From positions 133,421 through 197,420 of the forward strand of contig CAJTQI010000007.1 in NCBI GenBank assembly GCA_910578645.1: a stretch of 64,000 nucleotides of DNA, read 5' to 3'. The notes under the pieces were generated by a model, which saw only the letters and a list, made by a program, of their open reading frames with translations, was not told where the DNA came from and searched no databases. Within the stretch, counting starts at the first letter, position 1. Every line of letters begins with the position of its first letter. The position numbers were made by a program, and so were the translations under genes. Below are positions 17,835-27,777 of this stretch, piece by piece. This DNA comes from an uncultured Lachnospiraceae bacterium (GTDB lineage: Bacteria; Bacillota; Clostridia; Lachnospirales; Lachnospiraceae).

Positions 17835-19169
17835 ATGAAAAATACAAGCCATCAAAACAAGCCAAACAAAATATCTAAACAGACAAATAAGGGCAGGAAA
17901 GACGTCTGGTACAAACTCGATTTGTCCGCCATCGTCTATCCCACTTTACAGCGGCGCGACTTCTCATCGGTCTACCGTTTGTCCGTCGTTCTAAAGGATG
18001 CCATTGAGCCGGCTCTTCTTCAGCAGGCGCTGGACAAAGTACTTCCCCGTTTTCCCACCTACAAAGTGGCAATCCGCAAGGGATTATTCTGGCGTTACCT
18101 GGAACCTAACAACAGGCCGGGTCCCTATGTGAAGGAAGATATCAAGAATCCGTGCATGCCTATGCACTTTAAAGGTAATAATCGTTATCTTATCAGAATA
18201 TATTACTACGGATGCCGTATCGCACTGGAAGCACACCACAGTCTCGGGGACGGCACCGGCGGTATGTGCCTTCTGCAGACGTTAACCGCCACCTATTTAG
18301 GACTGTTGGGGCATCCGGTGAAACCGGAAGGATTCGTGCTTGACATCCATGCAGAACCAGACCCGGAAGAACTGGAAGACGCCTATATACGTTATGCAAA
18401 CGCCAAGGTATGCCCGCCGCGTCCTGCCGAGACAACCTACCGCGTGCGTGGAACCAAGGAGCCTTTCTATACGCTCAACATCATAGACGGTATCCTCTCC
18501 GTGAAAGAGGTCATGGCGGTTGCGAAGAAATATAACGCCAGTCTCACGGAATATTTAAATTCGGTTCTACTCTACGCCCTCTTACAGAAGCAATCTAACG
18601 ATTTCCATATCCGCCTGAAACCGGTGCGTATAGCCATGCCCGTCAATCTGCGGCGTTTCTTTCCGTCGAAGACGCTACGCAATTTTATCACTATGGTATA
18701 TCCTTTCATAGACCCACGGTTAGGAGACTACACATTCGAGGAAATCGTCCGGCATGTACACAATTACATGCGCTATTATATCAATGAGAAGTTTTTGCGG
18801 GGTGACATTACCACCAACGCCTCCACACAGCAAAACCCTTTTATCCGCGTGGTGCCACTTTTTATCAAGGACTTCGTGGTGCGCACCTTCTACACGAAAG
18901 TACAGGATAAAAATTCATCCGCCGGGCTGACTAACATGGGCGCGCTGCATGTCCCTAAGGACATGAAACCCTATATTGAACGTTTCGACATCTATATGGG
19001 GCAGCCTTTTTCTTCCCGGACTAACTGTGCCATCATCAGCTTTGAAGATATCCTGACCGTCAATTTCGCAAGCAGCATCGTGGAGGCCGACGTGGAACGG
19101 TACTTCTTCCGCAAGCTGGTACAGGACGGCATACATGTGAAGATTGAGAGCAACCGCAGCATCATATAA
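17835..19169 (+). CDS. Condensation-domain-like acyltransferase (NRPS C-domain superfamily)
   Basis: The 444-residue protein has the hallmark HHxxxDG motif as HHSLGDGTGG near residue 134. Its two-lobed acyltransferase layout has RIAMPVNLRRFFPS and NFITMVYPF as later conserved stretches. Relatives include alcohol acetyltransferases and free-standing condensation proteins. It is not part of an NRPS here. No clear ribosome-binding site precedes the ATG. The next gene, a zinc-ribbon membrane protein, starts 34 bp downstream, and an esterase is divergent upstream, suggesting an ester- or lipid-linked task that I cannot define. Confidence 0.7.
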   Translation: MKNTSHQNKPNKISKQTNKGRKDVWYKLDLSAIVYPTLQRRDFSSVYRLSVVLKDAIEPALLQQALDKVLPRFPTYKVAIRKGLFWRYLEPNNRPGPYVKEDIKNPCMPMHFKGNNRYLIRIYYYGCRIALEAHHSLGDGTGGMCLLQTLTATYLGLLGHPVKPEGFVLDIHAEPDPEELEDAYIRYANAKVCPPRPAETTYRVRGTKEPFYTLNIIDGILSVKEVMAVAKKYNASLTEYLNSVLLYALLQKQSNDFHIRLKPVRIAMPVNLRRFFPSKTLRNFITMVYPFIDPRLGDYTFEEIVRHVHNYMRYYINEKFLRGDITTNASTQQNPFIRVVPLFIKDFVVRTFYTKVQDKNSSAGLTNMGALHVPKDMKPYIERFDIYMGQPFSSRTNCAIISFEDILTVNFASSIVEADVERYFFRKLVQDGIHVKIESNRSII

Positions 19170-19203
19170 ACTATAATATATTTACCGGAAATGGAGAATT
19201 TGT

Positions 19204-19908
19204 ATGTCCTATTGCGTAAACTGTGGTGTGGAGTTGGAGGCTTCCTTAAAGAATTGCCCCCTATGCCACACACCCGTCATTAATCCAAATGAATTAAACA
19301 AGCAAATGCCGCCTTCTCCCTACCCTACCGATAAGGGACAGGTGGAAGTCGTCAAAAGAAAAGACTTAGGCATCCTGGTCACTGTGGTACTCACTGCAAC
19401 AGGCGCCACATGCCTGCTTCTTAATCTCCTGGTATTCAATGCACACCTGTGGTCACTGGTTGTTATCGGAAGCTGCCTGTGTCTTTTCGTATTCAGCTTC
19501 CCGGCTATTTTCTACAGTAAGACGCCTATCTATCTGTCCCTGCTTGCAGACGGTATATCGGTGGTTGTTTACCTGTTCTTAATCACGTTCCTCACCGACT
19601 CCGACATCTGGTTCTGGCAGCTTGGCCTTCCCATAGTAGTTATCCTGACAGTGTATGCAGAGGCGTTCCCTCTGCTGTCCAGGTTCTTCCCTGCCACTGT
19701 CTTATCCTGCGCCCTCTATATTTTCATAGAAATTCCTGTATTTTGTGTAGTGCTGGAACTTTTAATCCGTCGCATAGCAGGGCGTCCATACCTCCTTACC
19801 TGGTCGGCCGTTGTACTGACGGTATGCGTTATCATCGATTTTGCGCTTATCACGATTCTCGCAAAAAAACGCCTGCGCAATGAAGTGCGCAGACGCCTGC
19901 ATTTCTGA
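19204..19908 (+). CDS. Zinc-ribbon membrane protein (DUF6320-like)
   Basis: A double-cysteine zinc ribbon starts the protein (YCVNCGVELEASLKNCPLCH). Six hydrophobic segments and a basic tail (KKRLRNEVRRRLHF) follow. TGGAG lies 7 nt before the ATG. It probably forms an operon with the condensation-like gene. The fold suggests an integral membrane protein with a cytosolic metal site; function unknown. Confidence 0.7.
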   Translation: MSYCVNCGVELEASLKNCPLCHTPVINPNELNKQMPPSPYPTDKGQVEVVKRKDLGILVTVVLTATGATCLLLNLLVFNAHLWSLVVIGSCLCLFVFSFPAIFYSKTPIYLSLLADGISVVVYLFLITFLTDSDIWFWQLGLPIVVILTVYAEAFPLLSRFFPATVLSCALYIFIEIPVFCVVLELLIRRIAGRPYLLTWSAVVLTVCVIIDFALITILAKKRLRNEVRRRLHF

Positions 19909-19912
19909 TACT

Positions 19913-20542
19913 TTACAGATTGCCATGCTTTCGTTCCGCTTCCTCGAGGGAGCTATAGCCGTAAAACAATGTCTCATTGGCGATAGTCTGCTTTAGCAGG
20001 CTCTCGCCTTTGTTATACGCCTCCATAGTCTCACGCAAAATCAACTCAAGAGTCCCCATGGAATATGTAAACAGTTCCCCCCGCAGATAACTCTCCATGG
20101 AAGAACCTGCCATAATACCGTCCTGCGCCGTCGTAAGCACTCTGCCTCTGCCACGCAGATTCGGATAATCACATAGCATCTGGGCATCCCACTCCAGATT
20201 TATTTTCACGATTTGCTCCACAATCTCTTTCTTGTCGGAGACATCCGGGAGATGTCCCTTAATCTCTTCATATTCTTCGGGATAAGTACTCTCCATCATT
20301 CTTCCATATTTCTCAAAAACAAGATTCCTGCCTTCTTCACAGGCTTCTTGGCAATCCTTAAGATAACTGCTTAATACCTCGTCCGAATACACCATCCACT
20401 GACTCATGCGCATCTTAAAAAATGTGTCAGGGTCATCCTGGCAGGACGCTCTTCCCCCCGTATTGTAAACATTCTGAAATAATTCCCATTCCGTCTGTGC
20501 AATTTCAAAAATAAGCTTCTCACGTGCGCTGATATCTGCCAT
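19913..20542 (-). CDS. DUF4125 family protein
   Basis: The 209-residue soluble protein has the family pattern TEWELFQNVYNTGGRASCQD followed by TFFKMRMSQW. No enzymatic role is established for the family. I chose the ATG at 20542 with GAAGG 7 nt upstream; the longer frame to 20608 overlaps the upstream gene region without a ribosome-binding site. It converges with the zinc-ribbon gene, the two stops being only 4 bp apart. Confidence 0.8.
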   Translation of the reverse strand: MADISAREKLIFEIAQTEWELFQNVYNTGGRASCQDDPDTFFKMRMSQWMVYSDEVLSSYLKDCQEACEEGRNLVFEKYGRMMESTYPEEYEEIKGHLPDVSDKKEIVEQIVKINLEWDAQMLCDYPNLRGRGRVLTTAQDGIMAGSSMESYLRGELFTYSMGTLELILRETMEAYNKGESLLKQTIANETLFYGYSSLEEAERKHGNL

Positions 20543-20614
20543 CCCATTACCTTCTTTCCATATACCTATAACACCTGTTCCCACCGGAGAGCCATACACC
20601 CTGCCCAAGGACAG

Positions 20615-21433
20615 TCATTCGCGTTCTTGTCGCTCCAAAACACCCGTATCCAACAATTCCTCCGGCGTACACTTCCCGAAGGCGCCGGTATAATCACCGT
20701 TGGCCGTACTGACAGCTTCTCCCTCCACCATAAGCTGCAGAGCGTCCGCACCGTAATTTTCCAGGAATGTATCCACAATGGAAGCCACAATAATACATTC
20801 CGCCTCCTTCGACATAGTCCTTAAATATTCGCCGAAGGCTTTCGACAGGTTCAGGCTAAGAATCTTCTTCCCGTCTTCCTCCACCGTCTCGAAAGAAAGA
20901 ACTTTCGTATCTAAAAGCGGCACAATGTTATGTTTTGCGAGGGCATCAATAAGTTCATCCGGCGCCAACTCGCCGATTTCCACTGTCTCCTGGATTAATT
21001 CTAAGGAACCGCCTTTTCCATAATAAATAACAGCCGTCTCTTTCTGTTCTTCTTGCAGCACCGGATTTCCATCCGTCTTGCCGGCCTGGAAAGGCAAATC
21101 TCCTTCTTGGTATGTATCACTGTCCAGCCATGCGTCCATATCCTGCGCTTCCCAATCCGTGTCACCGGGTCTTGAAGACCCCTCCTCGTCCTTGCCGCTG
21201 TCCTGTAAATCCCCGTTCCCGGAAACTCCGCTATTTTCCGGTGTCTGTTCTTTGGAAGTCTCCTCTTCATCCTCCAACAAATATTCTAAAGAACTGACCA
21301 ACAAGTCCTCCGAGGACATCTCCGGCACCACAATCTCACCGGAAGATACACTTCCTTCCGGAATGCTGCTGCACGCAGCTAAAAGAGCCACTGATAAAAC
21401 GATAGCTGCGACTGCCTTCTTCCTGCTTTTCAT
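20615..21433 (-). CDS. Lipoprotein with GerMN domain
   Basis: A lipoprotein signal ends in LLAACSS, with the lipidated Cys at residue 21. A long acidic, Ser/Glu-rich linker follows, and the C-terminal ~130 residues match the GerMN (sporulation/germination) domain, with LSLNLSKAFGEYLRTMSK and an ending like FGKCTPEELLDTG. It is probably anchored on the outer face of the membrane. The ATG has GGAGGGGAG 5 nt upstream. Its role in sporulation is inferred from the domain only. Confidence 0.8.
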   Translation of the reverse strand: MKSRKKAVAAIVLSVALLAACSSIPEGSVSSGEIVVPEMSSEDLLVSSLEYLLEDEEETSKEQTPENSGVSGNGDLQDSGKDEEGSSRPGDTDWEAQDMDAWLDSDTYQEGDLPFQAGKTDGNPVLQEEQKETAVIYYGKGGSLELIQETVEIGELAPDELIDALAKHNIVPLLDTKVLSFETVEEDGKKILSLNLSKAFGEYLRTMSKEAECIIVASIVDTFLENYGADALQLMVEGEAVSTANGDYTGAFGKCTPEELLDTGVLERQERE

Positions 21434-21608
21434 AATTTCTCCCCTCCACACACAACAGACAGCAACATGCGGTATGAAGCCTGACACAGCCCCATACCGC
21501 ATGCCATCTGTCCGACTTAAAGCCAATCAACGTATCAGATTCAACTAAATCGGGTTTATTCTAACATATTCAATCAAAAAAAGCAAAAGAACTTTTATTT
21601 TTCTGTGC

Positions 21609-22757
21609 CTACCGGGCTACCGTGCGTCCGTATTTGATTACTTCCTGCAAGGTAAATTCATTGTCGGCAATCAGGATGTCCGCCTTCCTGCCCACTTTCA
21701 AAACGCCGCACTCATCATCGATTCCAACTGCCACGGCCGGATTATGGGAAGCCGCCCTGACCGCCTCTTCTTTCGGCACGCCCATCTTGATAGCCGTCTT
21801 CATACAGTCATATAAATTCGTCGCGCTGCCTGCAATCGTACCGTCCTCAAGAATGGCCAGGTTGCCTTTTACCTTCACGGGCTGTCCGCCCAACGCATAT
21901 TCGCCGTCCTCCATACCGGTCGCCATCATGCTGTCGCTGATAAGCACTACACGGTTTGCCCCGAACAGTTTAAAGGTGCTCTTCACCACGCTGGGATGAA
22001 TGTGGATGCCGTCGCATATCAACTCAACTTCCGTCCTCTCATCTTCTGCCGCCGCACCAATCACGCCCGGCTTCCTGTGGGTAAAAGGCGGCATGGCATT
22101 ATACAGATGCGTCACATGGGCTGCCCCTTCCTTAATCGCTTCCATCGCCGTGTCATAATCCGCACAGGTGTGTGCGATAGAGAAACGGAAAGAATCCCGG
22201 CCTGCTTTGATGCATTCCATTGCACCTTCTGTCTCCGGCGCAATTACGACAATCTTAATCAGGCCATTGGCCGCCTTCTGAAGCCCATGAAGCATCTCTA
22301 AATCTGCCTTGCGTATATAGGCCGGATTCTGTGCGCCCTTCTTCTCCATGGATATAAAAGGTCCCTCCAGGTATATGCCTCTTAGCACATCTTTTAACGG
22401 AATCCCTTCTTTTAACACTTCCGTCTCGACTGCCTGGGCGCAAGTGGAACAAATCCCTTTCAGTGTATCCTCGGCAAGCGTCATCGTGGCAGGACAGATA
22501 GTCGTAATGCCATGGGTCATCTCGTAGGAGCCAATCGCCTGCATCGCCTCCACCGTGCCGTCACAGAAATCATATCCTGCGCAACCATGGAAATGGGTGT
22601 CAACCAGTCCCGGCAGAATATAGCGTCCCGCTTCCTCCTGGATCAGTTTATCCTGCCCGCACAGCTCAATCTTTTCTATCGTATCCCCCTCAACAGTTAT
22701 CTCTCCTGCCTCGAACAACATCTTCTCCGTGTATATCATCCCCCGGATTGTCCGCAT
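21609..22757 (-). CDS. nagA: N-acetylglucosamine-6-phosphate deacetylase
   Basis: The 382-residue amidohydrolase has the metal-site motifs VDTHFHGCAGYDF, YLEGPFIS, AHTCADYDTAMEAI and HVTHLYNAMPPF, plus the catalytic Asp in VLISDSMMATG. It converts GlcNAc-6-phosphate to glucosamine-6-phosphate and acetate in the cytosol. It follows nagB by 34 bp at the distal end of the chitobiose/GlcNAc locus. Confidence 0.96.
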   Translation of the reverse strand: MRTIRGMIYTEKMLFEAGEITVEGDTIEKIELCGQDKLIQEEAGRYILPGLVDTHFHGCAGYDFCDGTVEAMQAIGSYEMTHGITTICPATMTLAEDTLKGICSTCAQAVETEVLKEGIPLKDVLRGIYLEGPFISMEKKGAQNPAYIRKADLEMLHGLQKAANGLIKIVVIAPETEGAMECIKAGRDSFRFSIAHTCADYDTAMEAIKEGAAHVTHLYNAMPPFTHRKPGVIGAAAEDERTEVELICDGIHIHPSVVKSTFKLFGANRVVLISDSMMATGMEDGEYALGGQPVKVKGNLAILEDGTIAGSATNLYDCMKTAIKMGVPKEEAVRAASHNPAVAVGIDDECGVLKVGRKADILIADNEFTLQEVIKYGRTVAR

Positions 22758-22791
22758 AATATCAACTCTCCTTTCATGGCACTATTATGCC

Positions 22792-23529
22792 CTAAACAGC
22801 CTTATAATACTCCGCCAAAGCAGCCTCGTCGCCCACTAAGATTACGTCGTTGTGAAGCTGTAAGATGGATGCGGGCACTTGCGGCGTGACAGGCCCTAAG
22901 AACGCTTTCTTCACGATTTCCGCCTTGCCCTCTCCGGACACGATTACGATAACTTTCTTGGCCTGCATAATGGAACCGATTCCCATCGTATACGCCTCCT
23001 TGGGCACTTCATCTGCGGATGCAAAGAAACGTGCATTGGCGGATATGGTGCTTTCCGCTAATTTTACGCATTGGGTCCCTTTACAGAAGGAATCCGCCGG
23101 CTCATTAAATCCGATGTGCCCGTTATGCCCAAGGCCAAGAACCTGTAAGTCAATCCCGCCGTGGGAACGGATAATCTCGTCGTAATCTTTACATGCCTTA
23201 TCTGCATCAGGCTCTGTCCCGTCCGGAACGAAAGTATTCTTCTTGTCAATATTGATGGAATCAAACAAGTGCGTATTCATAAAATAACGGTAACTCTGGT
23301 CATTATCCGGCTTTAACCCCCTGTACTCATCCAGATTGATGCTGTGCACCGCCGAGAAATCCAAATCACCCTTTTCATACCATTTAATCAACTGTTCATA
23401 GGTCCCGATGGGCGTGGAGCCGGTAGCTAACCCTAATACACAGTCAGGTTTCATAATCACCTGCGCCGAAATAATGTTTGCCGCAATTCTGCTTGCGCCC
23501 TCATAATCTTTTCCACAATAAATTCTCAT
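22792..23529 (-). CDS. nagB: Glucosamine-6-phosphate deaminase
   Basis: The 245-residue protein has the phosphate loop LGLATGSTPIGTYEQL, the active-site segment NLDEYRGLKPDND, and LGLGHNGHIGFNEPADSF containing the catalytic His. It converts glucosamine-6-phosphate to fructose-6-phosphate and ammonia. It lies between the response regulator and nagA on the same strand. Confidence 0.96.
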   Translation of the reverse strand: MRIYCGKDYEGASRIAANIISAQVIMKPDCVLGLATGSTPIGTYEQLIKWYEKGDLDFSAVHSINLDEYRGLKPDNDQSYRYFMNTHLFDSINIDKKNTFVPDGTEPDADKACKDYDEIIRSHGGIDLQVLGLGHNGHIGFNEPADSFCKGTQCVKLAESTISANARFFASADEVPKEAYTMGIGSIMQAKKVIVIVSGEGKAEIVKKAFLGPVTPQVPASILQLHNDVILVGDEAALAEYYKAV

Positions 23530-23554
23530 AAGATAAGTCCTGCCTTTCCCTTAG

Positions 23555-24325
23555 TTAATATTTGTTCCTATACTCATTGGCAGACATCCCTTCCATTTTC
23601 TTAAAAACTCTGGAGAAATGCGCCAAATCCTGAAAGCCAACCATCAGCGCCACATCACATATGCGCAGCGACGGGTCTTTCAATAATTCCTTAGATTTGT
23701 CCATACGGGCGCCGTTTAGTATTTCTGAAAATGTCTTTCCTGTATGCTTATTGAGCAGTTTAGACAAATGCCACTGGCTGACGTAAACCTGGTCTGCCAC
23801 ATCCGCAAGGCGAAGCTTCTCCTGGGAATTGTCCCGGATATATTCCAATGCATTTTTTACGATAAAGCTGTTCGCCTCCCGGCTGTCCGCCGCCTCCTCA
23901 CCGTCCTCCTTACCGGTTTCGGCCATTGTCTCATCCGGCGTAACCCCTAACTGTTCCAAACGTCTTGTCACAGCATCGACCGCCTCTTCCAGTTCGCTCA
24001 TCTTGGAAGGTTTTAACAGGAATCTGGACACACCCAGTTCAATCGCCTGCCTGGCGTATTCAAATTCCCTGTATCCTGTCAGAATAATGAGCTGCATGTC
24101 AGGAAACTCCGATTTGAGCCCTGCAATCATCTTCAGTCCGTCCATCTCGGGCATATTGATGTCCGAAATTATGATATCGGGCCGCTCTGTGCGGATTAAT
24201 TCCATACCTTCCCTGCCGTCGTATGCGACGCCCGCCACGCGGCAGTTCCACTTCTTCCACTCCATTGTTTTGGACAATCCTTCCACGATTAATGGTTCAT
24301 CATCGATAATTGCCACTTTGTACAT
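23555..24325 (-). CDS. Two-component response regulator, receiver plus AraC-type HTH
   Basis: The receiver domain has the acidic pair at residues 8-9, the phospho-acceptor Asp55 in IIISDINMPEMDG and the Lys in FLLKPSK. After a linker with Glu-rich residues, a C-terminal AraC/YesN HTH pair reads SQWHLSKLLNKHTGKTFSEI and VGFQDLAHFSRVFKK. It is the expected partner of the YesM-type kinase at 27778-29568 and likely activates this sugar locus. Confidence 0.92.
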   Translation of the reverse strand: MYKVAIIDDEPLIVEGLSKTMEWKKWNCRVAGVAYDGREGMELIRTERPDIIISDINMPEMDGLKMIAGLKSEFPDMQLIILTGYREFEYARQAIELGVSRFLLKPSKMSELEEAVDAVTRRLEQLGVTPDETMAETGKEDGEEAADSREANSFIVKNALEYIRDNSQEKLRLADVADQVYVSQWHLSKLLNKHTGKTFSEILNGARMDKSKELLKDPSLRICDVALMVGFQDLAHFSRVFKKMEGMSANEYRNKY

Positions 24326-24361
24326 CGTATATCCCCCGTATCCGACTCTTCTGTCTTTATT

Positions 24362-25222
24362 TTAACCCTTAACCGCACCTGCTGTCATTCCTTTTATAAT
24401 ATATTTTTGTAAAAAACAGTAAACAATGATAACCGGGACGATAATTAGCGCAACTACCGCCGCCATCATCCCATAGTCAGTCCCCTCCTTGGCGCTTATA
24501 CTGTTCAACATCATAGTGATACTGTACATGTCCGGCCTTCTTAAGAAAAAGGACTGTGTGAACAAATCATTGTAGCTCCACAGGAAGGAGAAAATCGCCA
24601 CCGTAGCAAAGGAAGGTTTCGTCAAAGGCATAATCACCTTGAAATAAATCTGGAACACGTTACACCCTTCCATATAAGCAGCCTCTTCCAACTCTATAGG
24701 CAACCCTTTGATATACCCCATCAAAACCACCATCGCAAAAGCCAAGTTTCCTGCCACCTGCGGCAAAATGACCGACAACATGTTTAAGAACCAATTCCCC
24801 GTGTTGGCGATTCCCCACCTAAACTCCATCTGGAATACTGAAATAACCGTGGCAAAAGCCGGAAACATCATAGCCCCCACAACAAGTGAGTGAATCACGC
24901 CGGAGCCAAAAAACTTATATCTGGCAAGGGCATAGGCCCCCATTCCCGCAAGAAGCACCACTAAAAGCGCCACCATCGTGGAGATAAACAAGCTGCTCTT
25001 GTATGAACCAAGAATATCCGTCGTCTCGAATGCCTTTTTGTAATTCGCCATGGTGAAAAGCTCTCCAAACGGCAGTGCAAAAGAGTTCCCAAGTATCTTG
25101 TCTTTTGCCTTAAAAGAATTTTGTAACACCCACAGAATCGGGTAGATTGTGGTCAACGCCCAGAACACCAGAAACAGATACACAACGGCTATCCCGGCCG
25201 GATTTTTTTTCATCTTAGCCAT
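24362..25222 (-). CDS. Carbohydrate ABC transporter permease (MalG type)
   Basis: The 286-residue protein has six membrane segments and the EAA loop EAAYMEGCNVFQIYFKVIMP that docks the ATPase. The ATG at 25222 has GAGGAGG 6 nt upstream. It is paired with the MalF-type permease gene 13 bp upstream. No ATPase gene is in the locus, so a shared MsmX-type ATPase encoded elsewhere is expected. Confidence 0.92.
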   Translation of the reverse strand: MAKMKKNPAGIAVVYLFLVFWALTTIYPILWVLQNSFKAKDKILGNSFALPFGELFTMANYKKAFETTDILGSYKSSLFISTMVALLVVLLAGMGAYALARYKFFGSGVIHSLVVGAMMFPAFATVISVFQMEFRWGIANTGNWFLNMLSVILPQVAGNLAFAMVVLMGYIKGLPIELEEAAYMEGCNVFQIYFKVIMPLTKPSFATVAIFSFLWSYNDLFTQSFFLRRPDMYSITMMLNSISAKEGTDYGMMAAVVALIIVPVIIVYCFLQKYIIKGMTAGAVKG

Positions 25223-25235
25223 AGTTTTCCTCCTC

Positions 25236-26123
25236 TTAATAGTCTCTTTCACGGAAAATAGAATTGACTATCTTAGACAATACAACTCCCAGTACGACAA
25301 TCAAAACTGCCAGCGCCGCGCCGTAGTCAACATTTTTTGTCTCCATTGTCTGGTAATACATGTAAGTTCCGGTCAGGAAAGTCGTCTTAAGCGGCATCCC
25401 CTTGGGAAACATCACCCACGGAAGGTCAAATACCTTAAGCGCGCCGGTAACCGCCAGGATACTACAAGTACAGATGACATTATGCAGAAGCGGGACGGAT
25501 ATGTAGCGCACTCTCTGCAACGTAGTCGCACCGTCAATTCTTGCCGCCTCATACAACTCCTCGGATATATTGTTGAGTCCTGTGACAAGGATAACGAAAT
25601 AGAACCCCACATACTGCCACATAACCGGAAGCATCATTGTAAACAAGGCAATGCCTTCCGCCTTCCAGTCCGTCAGGTTCTGTTTGCCAAGGGCCTCCAA
25701 CATCTGATTGACCATTCCTTTATCATAGAGGAAAATCAGGTTAAACATTAAACCTAATGCTGTCGCAGAAATAACAATCGGGAAGAAAAACACTGTCCTG
25801 AAAAACTGCTTTCCCCTGCCTATATTGTCCACCATCAACGCCAGCACAATGGCAATTCCCACCTGTCCCACCAACGTGACAATCATCATCACAATCGTGT
25901 TTTTAACGGAAGTCCACACATTCTGGTCCTGGAACATCTGCGTATAATTGCTGTACCAGGGCGTATTAAATTTGGTCCCCGCACTGCCAAGCTGTTTAAT
26001 CTCCATGAAACTGTTCAGTATATTTTTTAAGAAAGGATAATAGAGAAACAACACCATAAACAGGAACGCCGGAAAAAGGAACACAAGCGCCGGCTTTTTA
26101 TTTCGATAAATATTAGCTCCCAT
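25236..26123 (-). CDS. Carbohydrate ABC transporter permease (MalF type)
   Basis: The 295-residue product has six membrane segments and the EAA loop YEAARIDGATTLQRVRYISV. It forms the transmembrane channel with the MalG-type partner and is fed by the binding protein encoded upstream at 26243-27604. A hairpin at 26186-26220 separates it from that gene. Confidence 0.92.
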   Translation of the reverse strand: MGANIYRNKKPALVFLFPAFLFMVLFLYYPFLKNILNSFMEIKQLGSAGTKFNTPWYSNYTQMFQDQNVWTSVKNTIVMMIVTLVGQVGIAIVLALMVDNIGRGKQFFRTVFFFPIVISATALGLMFNLIFLYDKGMVNQMLEALGKQNLTDWKAEGIALFTMMLPVMWQYVGFYFVILVTGLNNISEELYEAARIDGATTLQRVRYISVPLLHNVICTCSILAVTGALKVFDLPWVMFPKGMPLKTTFLTGTYMYYQTMETKNVDYGAALAVLIVVLGVVLSKIVNSIFRERDY

Positions 26124-26185
26124 AAGCCACCTCCAAAATTACGATACATACCATATAAACACTTACCTCTTGTTGCATTTCTTGT

Positions 26186-26220
26186 GAAAAGTGGGGCCGG
26201 ATTATTCCCCGCCCCACTTA
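26186..26220 (-). terminator. Intra-operon terminator/attenuating hairpin
   Basis: A 9-bp GC-rich stem (AAGTGGGGC) ends in TTTT on the minus strand, just after the solute-binding protein gene and before the two permease genes. Its position suggests partial termination that leaves the binding protein more abundant than the permeases. Confidence 0.75.
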
Positions 26221-26242
26221 AATCTCCACTGTCTCATATTTC

Positions 26243-27604
26243 TTATTGATTATGGTACATTTCAAGTCCTTCTGCCACCGCGTCTTCCGCAGCTACTCTG
26301 CCTGTCACAATTTCCGGCATGCCGTCGAATGTAGGCACACGGCAGTCTCCCATAAACAAATCCTGTACCGCTCCTGTCAGGGATGTCGTACCTGCCATCA
26401 TATCCATGGCCTTAATCTGCAGTGCGTTAAACTCGGCCTCATCAACTTCCGGCGCGTTCTTAAGTGCGGAAGCTGAATGCTGTGCAAATGCGGGAACAAC
26501 GTTGTCAGAAGTCATATATTCTACGAAATCTACCGCTGCCTCCTTCTTCTGCGGGTCTTCCCATGCTTTTCTTGTAATATAATAACCGGAGGAAAGGCCA
26601 CCTACCAAATCGCTTGCTTTCCTGTTGCCCTTGCCTGGTACATAAGTTACGTCAAACTTGGCAAGTTTGTCTGCGTCCAATGTGGAAGGGTCTTCCGGGT
26701 CGGACTGGCATGCGCCTACAATACCGCCGACTTTCCAGGAACCGTCAATCAGAAATGCAGCTTTGCCTTCCGTAAACATCGCAAACGTCTCGTCGTCCGT
26801 AGCGGAGAGTGTATTTTCCGGAAAGTAACCCCGCTCATACAGCTCCTTGATATCGTTCATGCCCGCAACCCACGCCTGGCCGTTCTCATCATCTACACTG
26901 CCTGGAATTTCCAGATGGGTATCCGGTGACTGGTTGTTAAAAATCGCGAACTCCCACCAGTAATGAGGAATGTTGCCGAGGGCCGCTGCAATCGGTGTAT
27001 ATCCCGCCGCCTTGATTTTCTCACAGTCTTCTTTAAACTGGTCCATTGTATAGCTGCCGTCGGGCTTGGATACACCTGCCGCTTCAAGAATCTCCGTGTT
27101 GATAAACATTGCTTCCCAGTAACCGTTCACAGGCACCGCGTATTTCTTGTCATCCACAAGGGAAGCCACGATTAAGTCATCGTTCATATTGGTTGCATAC
27201 TCCGGGTATTCTCCACGTATCTCATCAATGGGAACTACCTTGCCTGCCTCTATGAAGCTGTTAGCGTCTGCACCGTTGAAGAAAAACAGTACATCGGGTT
27301 CAGAACCTGTCTCAAAGTCCGTCACAACCCTGGTCTTAAAGGTTTCGTCAGCCGTCGCCGAAGTGTCTACCACAGTGTTGCCTGACTTCGTCTCCCACCC
27401 TTTCACAGCTTCCTTATAGTTCTGTGCGTTGGTGTCCTCACCTGCAAATGTAGTAGTTACCACCAATTCTACCGGAACACTTTCTTCTGCGTCATCCTGC
27501 GTCCCTGAGGATGTCTGCTGTGTACTGTCTTGTCCGCCGCATGCTGTCATGGATAATACCATCGCCCCGGCCAGTGTTGCCGCCATCATTCTTTTCTTCA
27601 TCAT
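26243..27604 (-). CDS. Sugar ABC transporter solute-binding lipoprotein
   Basis: The signal peptide ends in a lipobox LSMTACGG, with Cys22 lipidated. The mature 430 residues match family 1 extracellular solute-binding proteins (ADANSFIEAGKVVPIDEI, GKAAFLIDGSWKVGG). It captures an oligosaccharide outside the membrane and delivers it to the two permeases. Given the phosphorylase and nag genes nearby, chitobiose or another GlcNAc-containing sugar is a sensible ligand (inference). Confidence 0.92.
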   Translation of the reverse strand: MMKKRMMAATLAGAMVLSMTACGGQDSTQQTSSGTQDDAEESVPVELVVTTTFAGEDTNAQNYKEAVKGWETKSGNTVVDTSATADETFKTRVVTDFETGSEPDVLFFFNGADANSFIEAGKVVPIDEIRGEYPEYATNMNDDLIVASLVDDKKYAVPVNGYWEAMFINTEILEAAGVSKPDGSYTMDQFKEDCEKIKAAGYTPIAAALGNIPHYWWEFAIFNNQSPDTHLEIPGSVDDENGQAWVAGMNDIKELYERGYFPENTLSATDDETFAMFTEGKAAFLIDGSWKVGGIVGACQSDPEDPSTLDADKLAKFDVTYVPGKGNRKASDLVGGLSSGYYITRKAWEDPQKKEAAVDFVEYMTSDNVVPAFAQHSASALKNAPEVDEAEFNALQIKAMDMMAGTTSLTGAVQDLFMGDCRVPTFDGMPEIVTGRVAAEDAVAEGLEMYHNQ

Positions 27605-27777
27605 ATTTCTTCCTCCCTTTCATCATCGGATATGTGTCTTATTTCAACCTGTGCCTGCCGCAAGCCGGCCTGCGGCGCTCTTGCCAGATACTTGAAAACC
27701 GTCGTTCTCAACTTATGTATCTATCATACTCCGGAAAGGAAGAAATCAAAATTGTTGGTATTGTCCTTTTTTGCCTT

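Noticed and set aside
17557..17865. 102-codon open frame on the minus strand across the MITE
   Set aside because: It runs through the inverted-repeat element and has no good ribosome-binding site. Such frames appear in repeated elements and need not be coding.
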